64,000 nucleotides of DNA from Aestuariivita boseongensis (lineage in GTDB: Bacteria > Pseudomonadota > Alphaproteobacteria > Rhodobacterales > Rhodobacteraceae): NCBI RefSeq assembly GCF_001262635.1, contig NZ_JXYH01000003.1:1-64000 (forward strand). The letters are read 5' to 3'. The notes below the pieces were generated by a model. The model was not told where the DNA came from. It ran no database searches and saw nothing but the letters and a program-made list of their open reading frames with translations. The translations under genes were made by a program, and so were the position numbers. Below are positions 17,124-25,537 of this stretch, piece after piece; positions within the stretch are counted from its first letter, which is position 1, and each line of letters starts with the position of its first letter.

Positions 17124-17822
17124 ATGTCTGCACTTGCCTCTTTCCCCATTGCCCAGAAATGGCCTGCAACCGATCCGTCGGTGATCCAGCTTTACTCCTT
17201 TCCCACCCCAAATGGCGTTAAAGCCTCCATCGCGCTTGAAGAGATGGAGTTGCCCTACGAGGCCCATAAGGTCACGCTGTCGGACGCGGATGTGAAAAGC
17301 CCCGAATTCCTGTCGCTGAACCCCAACAACAAGATCCCCGCCATCATCGACCCGAACGGTCCGGATGGAGAGGCGATCGGTCTGTTCGAAAGCGGCGCGA
17401 TTCTGCTGTATCTGGGCGAAAAGACGGGAAAGTTCATCGGCAACTCCGCGCGCGACAAGGCGCGGATCACCCAATGGCTGATGTTCCAGATGGGCGGTTT
17501 GGGCCCGATGTTCGGGCAACTCGGTTTCTTCTACAAATTCGCCGGTTCCGAGATCGAGGACCCTCGACCGCGCGACCGGTACATCAACGAGGCCAAACGG
17601 CTTTTGTCTGTTCTGGAAGGCCATTTGGAAGGGCGCGACTGGGTCGCGGGCGATTATTCCATTGCGGATATGGCGATCGCGCCGTGGCTGCGCGCGCTGG
17701 ATTTCTATGGCGCGAAAGAGGTGTTGGGCTGGGAGGGTCACAAGAACCTTGTGGCCTATCTGGACCGCTTCCTTGACCGCCCTGCCGTGCAGACCGGGCT
17801 GGTAACCCCGCCGCGGGACTGA
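17124..17822 (+). CDS. Glutathione S-transferase family protein (YfcG/Ure2-like)
   Basis: GST of 232 residues. Thioredoxin-fold half: IQLYSFPTPNGVKASIALEEMELPYEAHKV with TPNG as in YfcG-like nu-class GSTs (about residues 21-50), NPNNKIPAIIDP, and LFESGAILLYLGEKTG with the conserved Glu-Ser that binds glutathione. The helical half carries GDYSIADMAIAPWL (N-capping box and hydrophobic staple, about 176-189). It shares the LYS(F/L)xTPNGVK block with YghU at 11563 but is shorter. ATG 17124 follows AAGGACTGTCCAC. A terminator follows immediately. Likely disulfide-bond or peroxide chemistry; substrate unknown. Confidence 0.92.
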   Translation: MSALASFPIAQKWPATDPSVIQLYSFPTPNGVKASIALEEMELPYEAHKVTLSDADVKSPEFLSLNPNNKIPAIIDPNGPDGEAIGLFESGAILLYLGEKTGKFIGNSARDKARITQWLMFQMGGLGPMFGQLGFFYKFAGSEIEDPRPRDRYINEAKRLLSVLEGHLEGRDWVAGDYSIADMAIAPWLRALDFYGAKEVLGWEGHKNLVAYLDRFLDRPAVQTGLVTPPRD

Positions 17823-17828
17823 AGATAT

Positions 17829-17865
17829 CACCCGCCTCGGATCTGGGGCGGGTGCTGCTTCTTTC
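17829..17865 (+). terminator. Intrinsic terminator of the GST gene
   Basis: Stem CACCCGCC (17829-17836) / GGCGGGTG (17847-17854), 10-base loop, followed by the T-rich CTGCTTCTTT. Confidence 0.75.
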
Positions 17866-17902
17866 TGGACAAAAACCCCTTCCTCCAGCGGCCACCAGGC
17901 GC

Positions 17903-19525
17903 TCAGGCCGCGTGTTGCGCCGCCATCCGCCCCCGCATCTGATCCGCGATCTTTTCGGCCATCATCATCACCGGAGCGTTCGTATTCCCTCCGATCAGCC
18001 GCGGCATAAGCGAGGCATCGACCACCCGCAGCCCTTCGACACCATGCACACGGCCCTGCGCATCGGTCACGGCCATGTCGCCAGTGCCCATCGCACAGGT
18101 GCCCACCGGGTGATAGATCGTGTCGGCGCGGTTGCGGATATCGGCCTCAAGCGCGGCGTCACTTCCGTCATGGAGATAAAGTCGCTTGCCGCGCCAGGGG
18201 GCCAAGGGTTCGGCTTCCAAAATCGCCTCCATCTGCCGTGCGCCTGTCATCAGCAGCTGCAGGTCACGGGGATCGGACAGATACTGCGGATCGATGCGCG
18301 GCGGTTTGTCGGCGCGCGAAGATGTCAGCCCCACCGACCCGCGCGAGAAGGGGCGCAGCACACAGACATGGCAGGAAAACCCATAGCGGAAATGGATTTT
18401 GCGCATGTGATCATCGACGATGCCTACCACGAAATGCAACTGTAGATCGGGCTTGGCCACATGCGGCGCTGATTTGAAGAACGCGCCGCCTTCAGCGAAG
18501 GGGGAAGCGAACAGCCCCGCCCCGTCCTTGCGCCAGCGCAGACCCGCCTGGGCCAGCTGGGCAAGGCCTTTGGGCCCCAGACCCACCACATCGTCGCGCT
18601 TGGAATGATAGGTCAGGATGTAATCCAGGTGATCCTGCAGATTTTGGCCCACGCCGGGCAATTCATGTACAACTTCGATCTTGTGCCGGGCCAGTTCATC
18701 GCGCGGCCCGATGCCCGACAGCATCAGAAGCTGGGGCGAGCCGAAAGCGCCGGCCGAGAGGATCACTTCGCGCTTTGCCTCGATGATCTGGCGTTTGCCG
18801 TTCTGCTGGATTTCGACGCCGGTTGCGCGCAGTCCGTCCCACCGGACGCGCCGCACCTGCGTTTTGGTCAGTATCGTGAGGTTGGGCCGCGTCATCGCCG
18901 GAAACAGATAGGCCGCAGCGGCCGAACAGCGCTCACCCTTCTGTGGCCCCGAATGAAACTGGGTGACCTGATAGAGGCCGACACCCTCCTGTTCGGATCC
19001 GTTGAAATCCTGCGTTTCACGGATCTGCTGCTGGCTTGCGGCCTCGACGAAAGCATGGGTGATGGGGCGCGGTTCGGATTGATTGGCCACCTGCAGGGGG
19101 CCGTCCGCGCCATGCAGGTCATCTGCGCCCCGCGCATTGCCCTCGGCGCGTTTGAAATAGGGCAGCACGCTTTGCCAATCCCATCCGTCGCAGCCCAAAT
19201 CGGCCCATTCGTCGTAATCCGAGGGGTGACCGCGCACATAAAGCATCGCGTTGATCGCGCTGGATCCGCCCAGCGCCTTGCCGCGCGGCTGAAACCCCCG
19301 GCGGCCATTGAGGCCTGGCTGCGGAACGGTGCGAAAGGCCCAGTTGTTGATCTTGGGCCTGCCCGAAATCATGCCCGCCACCAGAGCCGGCGCCCGAATG
19401 AAAAGATCGCGGCCCGATCCGCCCGCCTCGATCAGGCAGACCGAGATGCCCGGATCCTCGCTCAGCCGGGCGGCCATGACGCAGCCGGCTGAACCACCGC
19501 CGACGATGACATAATCGAATTTCAC
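17903..19525 (-). CDS. GMC family FAD-dependent oxidoreductase (choline dehydrogenase-like)
   Basis: Second GMC oxidoreductase, 540 residues. FAD-binding motif DYVIVGGGSAGCVMAARLSEDPG at residues 4-26, GMC signature with FQPRGKALGGSSAINAMLYVRGHPSDYDEWADLG (about 79-112), signature 2 REVILSAGAFGSPQLLMLSGIGP (about 252-274), and catalytic YHPVGTCAMG with GGNTNAPVMMMAEK. The YHPVGTC and DYDEWA motifs are close to choline-dehydrogenase-like alcohol dehydrogenases (BetA/AlkJ). No betB, betI or choline transporter is adjacent, so the substrate is open. It stands alone between a GST gene and ytoQ. Confidence 0.92.
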   Translation of the reverse strand: MKFDYVIVGGGSAGCVMAARLSEDPGISVCLIEAGGSGRDLFIRAPALVAGMISGRPKINNWAFRTVPQPGLNGRRGFQPRGKALGGSSAINAMLYVRGHPSDYDEWADLGCDGWDWQSVLPYFKRAEGNARGADDLHGADGPLQVANQSEPRPITHAFVEAASQQQIRETQDFNGSEQEGVGLYQVTQFHSGPQKGERCSAAAAYLFPAMTRPNLTILTKTQVRRVRWDGLRATGVEIQQNGKRQIIEAKREVILSAGAFGSPQLLMLSGIGPRDELARHKIEVVHELPGVGQNLQDHLDYILTYHSKRDDVVGLGPKGLAQLAQAGLRWRKDGAGLFASPFAEGGAFFKSAPHVAKPDLQLHFVVGIVDDHMRKIHFRYGFSCHVCVLRPFSRGSVGLTSSRADKPPRIDPQYLSDPRDLQLLMTGARQMEAILEAEPLAPWRGKRLYLHDGSDAALEADIRNRADTIYHPVGTCAMGTGDMAVTDAQGRVHGVEGLRVVDASLMPRLIGGNTNAPVMMMAEKIADQMRGRMAAQHAA

Positions 19526-19610
19526 CCGAAGGCCTCCCCTTCCTGTTCCCGCGATTACGCTAAGGTCGGAAAGGGCGATCAGGCAAGCCGGTCATGGCGT
19601 CAGGCTGGGA

Positions 19611-20060
19611 TCAGGCGGGAAGCTGCCCCGTGAGCACATAGCGCAGCACCTGCACGACCTGCGCAGGTTCTTCGGCCACTGCAAGGGCCGCGGCATGGAC
19701 TTCCTTCAGCGCGTGCTGATGTTCCGGTGGGTTCAGTACGATCAGGGACTTCCCAAGCGCGGCGGCAAAACCGGCATCGAACGCCGCGTTCCACTGCTTG
19801 TATTTCTCGCCAAAACGGACCACCACGACATCAGCATCCTGGATGCCCTTACGGGTGCGGATCGCATTGACCATGGCGCTCTTGTGATCGTGCCAGTATT
19901 TATTGTCTTCCGCACCCAGGATCGCCACGCCGCAATCGTCGCTGGCCTCATGATCGGTGACGGGGCTGTTGAAGGTGACGTCAAGGCCCTGGGCGCCTTG
20001 GATGATCGGTTCACGCCAATCGGTGTGGATTTCACCGGACAGATAGACTTTGAGCGACAT
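19611..20060 (-). CDS. ytoQ: YtoQ family protein
   Basis: Matches the YtoQ family: LKVYLSGEIHTDWRE at the start, FNSPVTDHEASDDCG, AILGAEDNKYWHDHKSAMVNAIRTRKGI, and DADVVVVRFGEKYKQWNAAFDAG. The fold resembles nucleoside 2-deoxyribosyltransferases (Rossmann-like with a conserved Asp and Glu), but the function is not established. 149 residues. ATG 20060 with AAGGAGAACTC upstream is preferred over an in-frame start five codons earlier. Downstream of pheT on the same strand, separated by two palindromes (20113-20160). Confidence 0.9.
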   Translation of the reverse strand: MSLKVYLSGEIHTDWREPIIQGAQGLDVTFNSPVTDHEASDDCGVAILGAEDNKYWHDHKSAMVNAIRTRKGIQDADVVVVRFGEKYKQWNAAFDAGFAAALGKSLIVLNPPEHQHALKEVHAAALAVAEEPAQVVQVLRYVLTGQLPA

Positions 20061-20112
20061 GAGTTCTCCTTGCATTGTTTTACAAGGGACCTAGCCCGTG
20101 ACAGGCGCGGGG

Positions 20113-20160
20113 GAAGCGTTTTCGAAAACGCTTCGGCAAGGATTTTCGAAAATCCTTGCC
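20113..20160. repeat. Pair of TTCGAA-centred palindromes
   Basis: Two adjoining perfect palindromes, 20113-20134 (22 bp) and 20135-20160 (26 bp), both with the core TTTTCGAAAA but with different outer arms. They fill the space between the pheT stop and ytoQ. As RNA each forms a long hairpin without a U-tail. Related pairs occur at 31317-31371. Confidence 0.9.
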
Positions 20161-20162
20161 GC

Positions 20163-22559
20163 TCACCCGCGAAGCGTACCGCCTGTGGCCTTGGTGACCT
20201 TCTCGACAATCTTGTCTGACACCGCGTCGATATCCGCCTCTTTCAACGTTTTGTCGCGCGGCTGAAGCCGCACTGTGACAGCAATGGATTTCTTGCCCTC
20301 ACCCAAGCTGCCACCGATGAACTCGTCGAAGACACGCACATCCTCGATCAGCGCCTTGTCGGCACCGGCGGCCGCATTGACCAGCGTCAGCGCCTCGACA
20401 TCGGCGTCGACGACAAAGGCAAAGTCGCGTTCCACCGCTTGCAGATCGCTGATATCCAGCGCGGCGCGTGTGGCTCCCGACTTACGCGGCAAGGGCACGT
20501 CATCGGGCCAGATGGTGAAAGCCATGGCAGCGCCCTTCACATCCATCGCGCTCAGCACCTTGGGATGCAGCTCGCCAAAGATGCCCAGCACCTTTTTCGG
20601 CCCCAGACAGATCTTGCCGTGACGGCCCGGATGCCACCAGCTGTCTGCGCCTCGCAGGATCTGTACCTTGGCAGGCGCGCCGATCGCGGCCAGGACAGCC
20701 TCGGCATCCGCTTTGACGTCGAACACGTCGACCGGCCGGGATGACCCGTGTACATCCTTCGGCCCGGTGCGCCCGACCAGAAGCCCGGTGACCAACGTAT
20801 GTTGTTCGCCGGGCTCCCCGCCTTCGAAGGCGGGGCCCACTTCGAACAGCGCCAGGTCCATGAAGCCCCGCGCCTGGTTGCGCGCCGCCGCCTGCAAGAG
20901 ACCCGGCAGAAGTGCTGGGCGCATATGGCTCATCTCGCTGGAAATCGGGTTTTCCAGCATCGTGGCGTCATCACCGCCACCGAACAAGGCCGCCGAGGCC
21001 TGATCGATGAAGGAATAGGTCACGCATTCATTATACCCCAGCGCCGCACAGGTCCGCCGCGCCGCCGCTTCGCGCAGCTGCTTGGGAGTCATCACGGGCT
21101 TGGGTACGCCCGAGGTCAGCCGTTTCAGGGGCCGCCCCTGAAGCTTGGTCAGGGACGCGACACGCGCCACTTCTTCCACCAGGTCGGCCTCTCCCTGAAC
21201 ATCGGAGCGCCAGCTGGGCACATGGGCCATGCTTCCTTCCAGCCGGAAGCCCAGCGCAGTCAAGGTCTGACGCTGTTCGCTTTCGGGGATCTCCATGCCT
21301 ACCAGCGACTGCACGCGCGCAGGATCCAGCTTGTAGGCCCGGGAGTGATCCGGCACCGCGCCTGCGATCACCACCTCGGACGCTTCGCCACCGCACAGAT
21401 CAAGGATCATCTGGGTCGCGGCCTCCAGCCCCGGCAGGGTATATTCCGGATCCACGCCCCGTTCGAAGCGATAGCGTGCATCAGAGTTGATCTTCAGCGC
21501 ACGCCCCGCCATGGCGATCTGGATGTGATCCCAGAAGGCGCTTTCCAGAAACACGTTGACCGTGTCCTCGGTCACACCTGTCGGGTTGCCGCCCATGATA
21601 CCGGCAATGCTTTCGGGGCCTTCATCATCCGAAATCACGATCATACCGGGCTGGAAGGTGTATTCCTTGTCATCCAGCGCCTCCAGCACCTCGCCCCCCT
21701 TCGCGCGGTGAATGCGCAAACCGCCTTTGACCTTGTCGGCGTCAAACACGTGCAGCGGACGGTTCTGGTCATAGGTGAAGTAGTTCGTGATATCGACAAG
21801 CGCCGAAATCGGACGCAGCCCGATCGCGCGCAGCTGATCCTGCAACCATTGCGGCGAAGGACCATTCTTCACATCACGGATCACGCGGCCTGTGAACAGG
21901 GGGCAACCATCCAGCGTGTCCTCATCAATCGTCACGGGAATCGGGCAAGGGAAAGCGCCCGGAACCTCGACCGGATCAACGGGTTTGAGCGTGCCCAGAC
22001 CACGCGCCGCCAGATCGCGGGCAATACCCGCAACACCCAGCGCGTCCTGGCGGTTGGGCGTAATCGCAATCTCGATCACCGGGTCGACCTTGGCCGGATC
22101 ATTCTCGGCCAGCCAGTCAATGAAACGATCGCCCACCTCGCCCGAGGGCAGCTCGATGATCCCGTCATGTTCATCCGACAGCTCCATCTCGCGCTCGGAC
22201 GCCATCATGCCAAAGCTTTCGATGCCGCGGATCTTGCCGACGCCGATGGTGGTATCGATCCCCGGCACATACACACCGGGCTTGGCCACGACCACGGTGA
22301 TCCCCTCGCGCGCGTTGGGCGCGCCGCAAATGATCTGCTTGGTGCCCTCATCGGTGGCCACCTGGCAGACGCGCAGGCGATCGGCATCTGGGTGCTGTTC
22401 AGCACTCAGCACCTTGCCGATGGTAAAGTCACGCAGGCGTTCGGCGGGGTTCGAGATCTCTTCGACCTCAAGACCCAGATCGGTCAGTGCCTCGGCGATC
22501 TCGTCCACTGTGGCAGTGGTGTCGAGGTGATCTTTCAGCCAGGAAAGCGTGAATTTCAT
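20163..22559 (-). CDS. pheT: Phenylalanyl-tRNA synthetase beta subunit
   Basis: Beta subunit of the (alpha-beta)2 PheRS, which charges tRNA-Phe and carries the editing site. Domains in order: B1 start MKFTLSWLKDHLDTTATVDEIAEALTDLGLEVEEI, an EMAP/tRNA-binding domain (KVLSAEQHPDADRLRVCQV, about residues 45-150), B3/B4 editing domain (DCDITNY-like region LVDITNYFTYDQNRPLHVFD about 245-265), B5, the catalytic-like core (ERGVDPEYTLPGLEAAT), and the C-terminal FDX-ACB anticodon-binding domain (last 95 residues, ARAALDISDLQAVERDFAFVVD). 798 residues is usual. ATG 22559 aligns with the family start. pheS lies upstream but a BLUF gene is inserted between the two. Confidence 0.97.
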   Translation of the reverse strand: MKFTLSWLKDHLDTTATVDEIAEALTDLGLEVEEISNPAERLRDFTIGKVLSAEQHPDADRLRVCQVATDEGTKQIICGAPNAREGITVVVAKPGVYVPGIDTTIGVGKIRGIESFGMMASEREMELSDEHDGIIELPSGEVGDRFIDWLAENDPAKVDPVIEIAITPNRQDALGVAGIARDLAARGLGTLKPVDPVEVPGAFPCPIPVTIDEDTLDGCPLFTGRVIRDVKNGPSPQWLQDQLRAIGLRPISALVDITNYFTYDQNRPLHVFDADKVKGGLRIHRAKGGEVLEALDDKEYTFQPGMIVISDDEGPESIAGIMGGNPTGVTEDTVNVFLESAFWDHIQIAMAGRALKINSDARYRFERGVDPEYTLPGLEAATQMILDLCGGEASEVVIAGAVPDHSRAYKLDPARVQSLVGMEIPESEQRQTLTALGFRLEGSMAHVPSWRSDVQGEADLVEEVARVASLTKLQGRPLKRLTSGVPKPVMTPKQLREAAARRTCAALGYNECVTYSFIDQASAALFGGGDDATMLENPISSEMSHMRPALLPGLLQAAARNQARGFMDLALFEVGPAFEGGEPGEQHTLVTGLLVGRTGPKDVHGSSRPVDVFDVKADAEAVLAAIGAPAKVQILRGADSWWHPGRHGKICLGPKKVLGIFGELHPKVLSAMDVKGAAMAFTIWPDDVPLPRKSGATRAALDISDLQAVERDFAFVVDADVEALTLVNAAAGADKALIEDVRVFDEFIGGSLGEGKKSIAVTVRLQPRDKTLKEADIDAVSDKIVEKVTKATGGTLRG

Positions 22560-22672
22560 CGGGCAAACCCTTGCGTGCAACTGTTCCCGGCACGCAATGG
22601 CAAAGAATGGCCCAAGGTTCAAGCACGGCTTGATCCGCAGACGGGGCCGGTGCGCGCGAAAATGGTAGCGCG

Positions 22673-23074
22673 TTAGACCGGCAGGCTCAACCGCAGGCGT
22701 TTGAAGATCGCCATGACCTCGTCATCGCTGGCCTTTTCCGGCTTGCCCTCAGCGACATCTTCACGGGACCACATCCAGGACTTCACCGGATCGTCCCGCA
22801 TCGCCCAGCCTGCAAATAGCCGCCTGTCGGCCTGCCTGCGCCGGACCGACCGGATATCAAGATGCCGGTCATCATGACGGATCCGCTGGAACGCGGCCTC
22901 CACCGCTTTCTTCGGCCCTTCCAGAAGTTGCAGATAGAGATCCTGCCGCACGATCAGCGCGCCGGTGATGTCGTCCCGCAGATTGCAACGCCGCGCATCC
23001 AGAAGGATGCCAGCCAATGCGGGATCGTCAAAGCCGAATGGCCGCGAGATATAGGAAAGCTGCATCAAGCCCAT
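22673..23074 (-). CDS. BLUF-domain blue-light sensor
   Basis: Short FAD-binding BLUF photoreceptor, 133 residues. From the chosen start the hallmark residues are present: Tyr8 in LSYISR, Asn31 in ARRCNLRDDITGAL, Gln49 in YLQLLEG, and Trp90/Met92 in GWAMRD. The spacings from Asn to Gln (18), Gln to Trp (41) and Trp to Met (2) match AppA and other BLUF domains. No output domain follows, so it must act through a partner protein. The start is uncertain: ATG 23074 or an ATG three codons later. The gene is placed between pheS and pheT on the same strand, which is unusual. Confidence 0.9.
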   Translation of the reverse strand: MGLMQLSYISRPFGFDDPALAGILLDARRCNLRDDITGALIVRQDLYLQLLEGPKKAVEAAFQRIRHDDRHLDIRSVRRRQADRRLFAGWAMRDDPVKSWMWSREDVAEGKPEKASDDEVMAIFKRLRLSLPV

Positions 23075-23195
23075 ATCCAATGACCTAGCCCGACACAGCC
23101 ACAAGCCAAAGAAGAAAGGCGCATCTGCCCTGCTTCTTTCTGGCCCAAAATACCCCAGACCCGGATTTGCCGCAAAAAGCGGCGTCTAAAAGCGG

Positions 23196-24269
23196 TCAGC
23201 GGCTCAGGCCACCATGCAGGTTCGGCATATCCAGCGCCGCAAAACCATAATGGCGCAGCCAGCGCAGGTCGGAATCAAAGAAAGCCCGCAGATCGGGGAT
23301 GCCGTATTTCAGCATCGCGATCCGGTCGATCCCCATGCCGAAGGCAAAGCCCTGATAGACCTCCGGATCGATCCCGCCGGCGGCAATCACCTTGGGATGC
23401 ACCATGCCACTCCCGAGGATTTCCAGCCAGTCATCGCCCTCGCCCACTTTCAGCTGACCGCCTTCCCAGGAACAGCGGATATCGACCTCGGCCGAGGGTT
23501 CGGTGAAGGGGAAATGCGAAGCGCGGAAGCGCAGTTCGACATCGTCGACCTCGAAATAGGCCTTCACGAATTCTTCCAGCACCCATTTCAGGTTCGCCAT
23601 GGAGATATCGGTATCCAGCGCCAGCCCTTCGACCTGGTGGAACATGGGCGTGTGCGTCTGGTCATAGTCAGCACGATACACGCCACCTGGGCAGATGATG
23701 CGCAAGGGCGCGCCCATCGCTTCCATCGACCGGATCTGCACCGGGCTGGTATGGGTGCGCAGCACATGGGGCGGGCGATTGTCGCCCTCGGCCCGGTGCA
23801 AATAGAACGTGTCCATCTCGGCCCGTGCGGGGTGGTGACCGGGGATGTTCAACGCGTCGAAATTGTACCAATCCGTGTCGATTCGGGGGCCTTCGGCAAC
23901 AGAAAAGCCCATCTCGGCAAAGATGGCTGTGACTTCTTCGGACACCTGGGAAATCGGGTGCAATGTGCCTTGACGGCGCGGGCGGCCGGGCAGGGTCACG
24001 TCCAACCATTCGGTGCGCAGGCGTTCATCCAAAGCCGCATCTGCAAGGGCGGCTTTCTTGGCGGCCAGTGCCGAGTTGATCTCATCCTTCAGCGCGTTCA
24101 GCGCGGGGCCGGCCACCTGACGCTCTTCCGGGCTCATCTTGCCCAATTCGCGCATTTTCAGGCTGATCTCACCCTTCTTGCCCACGGCCTGCACCCGCAG
24201 GTCTTCGAGCGTGGATTCATCCTGAGCATCTGCAATCAGACCCAGATATTTGGCTTTCAGATCGTCCAT
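23196..24269 (-). CDS. pheS: Phenylalanyl-tRNA synthetase alpha subunit
   Basis: Catalytic alpha subunit of PheRS. An N-terminal coiled coil (about residues 1-85, [25 protein letters not shown]...) is followed by the class II core with motif 1 around [19 protein letters not shown], motif 2 [12 protein letters not shown] with [20 protein letters not shown], and motif 3 [22 protein letters not shown]. 357 residues is the normal size. The start at 24269 (ATG) lies 128 bases from the divergent serine hydrolase gene. Followed by the BLUF gene and pheT. Confidence 0.97.
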   Translation of the reverse strand: MDDLKAKYLGLIADAQDESTLEDLRVQAVGKKGEISLKMRELGKMSPEERQVAGPALNALKDEINSALAAKKAALADAALDERLRTEWLDVTLPGRPRRQGTLHPISQVSEEVTAIFAEMGFSVAEGPRIDTDWYNFDALNIPGHHPARAEMDTFYLHRAEGDNRPPHVLRTHTSPVQIRSMEAMGAPLRIICPGGVYRADYDQTHTPMFHQVEGLALDTDISMANLKWVLEEFVKAYFEVDDVELRFRASHFPFTEPSAEVDIRCSWEGGQLKVGEGDDWLEILGSGMVHPKVIAAGGIDPEVYQGFAFGMGIDRIAMLKYGIPDLRAFFDSDLRWLRHYGFAALDMPNLHGGLSR

Positions 24270-24397
24270 CGGTGGTCCCCGGAATTCAGCCCTGCCCTGC
24301 TAGCGGCAGGCGGGTGCAAATGCAAGGCGGATGCGAAAAGCTTGGACAGCGACGGCACCCACCGCATAGCCTGATCGCGGAAAACGGGAGGACTCAG

Positions 24398-25537
24398 ATG
24401 TCAGATATGGATCAGGTGCTGGCCGACGCGGTTGCAGCACAAGACGTGCCCTTTGTGGTCGCCATGGCGGGAAATGCCGCCGGAATCACCTATTCCGGGG
24501 CCGCGGGTGAAACGGCCGGACGCGCGGCGCAGGAAGACACCGCCTTTCGCATCTTTTCGATGACCAAGGCGATTGGCTCCCTTGCCGCGATGATCCTCGT
24601 GGATCGTGGCAAGATGTCGATGGACACGCCCGTGGCAGACGTGCTGCCCGAATGGAACCAGATGCAGGTGCTGGAGGGCTGGAATGGCGACGAACCCATC
24701 CTGCGCGCGCCCAAAACCGTGGCCACAGCGCGGCATCTGGCGACCCATACCAGCGGGGAGGAGTATGAATTCTGGAACCCGGATGTGCCGAAATACCTTG
24801 AGGTCACGGGCAACCCGTCGATCCTGACGGGCCTGAATGCCTCGCTCACCTCTTATCCGCTGACGTCTGATCCCGGCACACGCTGGGGGTACGGGCCCAG
24901 TATCGACTGGCTGGGCCGCATGGTGGAAAAAATTGACGGCCGCCGGATCGACGCCTTCTGCAGCGAAGAGATCTTCGAACCGCTGGGCATGTCGGATACG
25001 GCATTTGAACCGGATGCGCTGGCCGACCGGCTTTCGGCTGTGTCCATCCGCGGCGAGGACGGGAAACTCGCGCCTTTCGAGCTGGCGCCACCCCCGAAAC
25101 CCGAATTCTACGGGATGGGTCACGCACTCTATTCCACGGCCCCCGATTACATGCGGTTCCTGCGGATGGTGCTGAACAAGGGGCAACTGGACGGCAACCG
25201 CGTCCTGTCGGAAGGCGCGGTCGAGCAAATGTGCGCCGATCAGATGAACGGGCTGACCTTCCAGACGATGCACACCGTGGCCCCGCCTTTGACGGCGGAT
25301 GTCGTGTTGCCCGAGGGCACGACGCACAGTTGGGCTTTTGTGCGCACGGAGGCCGACCAACCGGGCAAGCGCAGCGCCGGGTCGCAAAGCTGGGCCGGTG
25401 TCTGCAACACCCATTACTGGCTGGATCCGGCCAAGGATGTGGCGGCAGTGATCATGACGCAAAGCCTGCCCTTCGTGGAGCCGCCTTTGCTGAAAACCTA
25501 TGACGCCTATGAACGGGCCGTGTACGCCAGCCTGTAA
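24398..25537 (+). CDS. Serine hydrolase of the beta-lactamase/EstB family
   Basis: A beta-lactamase-fold serine hydrolase (class C related, EstB-like esterase), 379 residues, no signal peptide. The SxxK catalytic motif is FSMTKAIGSLAAMIL (Ser-Met-Thr-Lys near residue 50), the second motif with Tyr is WGYGPSIDWLG (about 165), and the HLATHTSGEEYEF and HSWAFVRTEAD regions fit the family. The KTG box is replaced by a His-containing loop, as in esterases of this family. ATG 24398 has GGGAGGACTCAG upstream. The MFS gene begins directly after its stop, so both are one transcript. Confidence 0.9.
   Translation: MSDMDQVLADAVAAQDVPFVVAMAGNAAGITYSGAAGETAGRAAQEDTAFRIFSMTKAIGSLAAMILVDRGKMSMDTPVADVLPEWNQMQVLEGWNGDEPILRAPKTVATARHLATHTSGEEYEFWNPDVPKYLEVTGNPSILTGLNASLTSYPLTSDPGTRWGYGPSIDWLGRMVEKIDGRRIDAFCSEEIFEPLGMSDTAFEPDALADRLSAVSIRGEDGKLAPFELAPPPKPEFYGMGHALYSTAPDYMRFLRMVLNKGQLDGNRVLSEGAVEQMCADQMNGLTFQTMHTVAPPLTADVVLPEGTTHSWAFVRTEADQPGKRSAGSQSWAGVCNTHYWLDPAKDVAAVIMTQSLPFVEPPLLKTYDAYERAVYASL

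Noticed and set aside
20748-22676. 642-codon open frame on the plus strand
   Set aside because: Antisense to pheT, whose domains are all intact; the long frame is a consequence of GC-rich codon bias.
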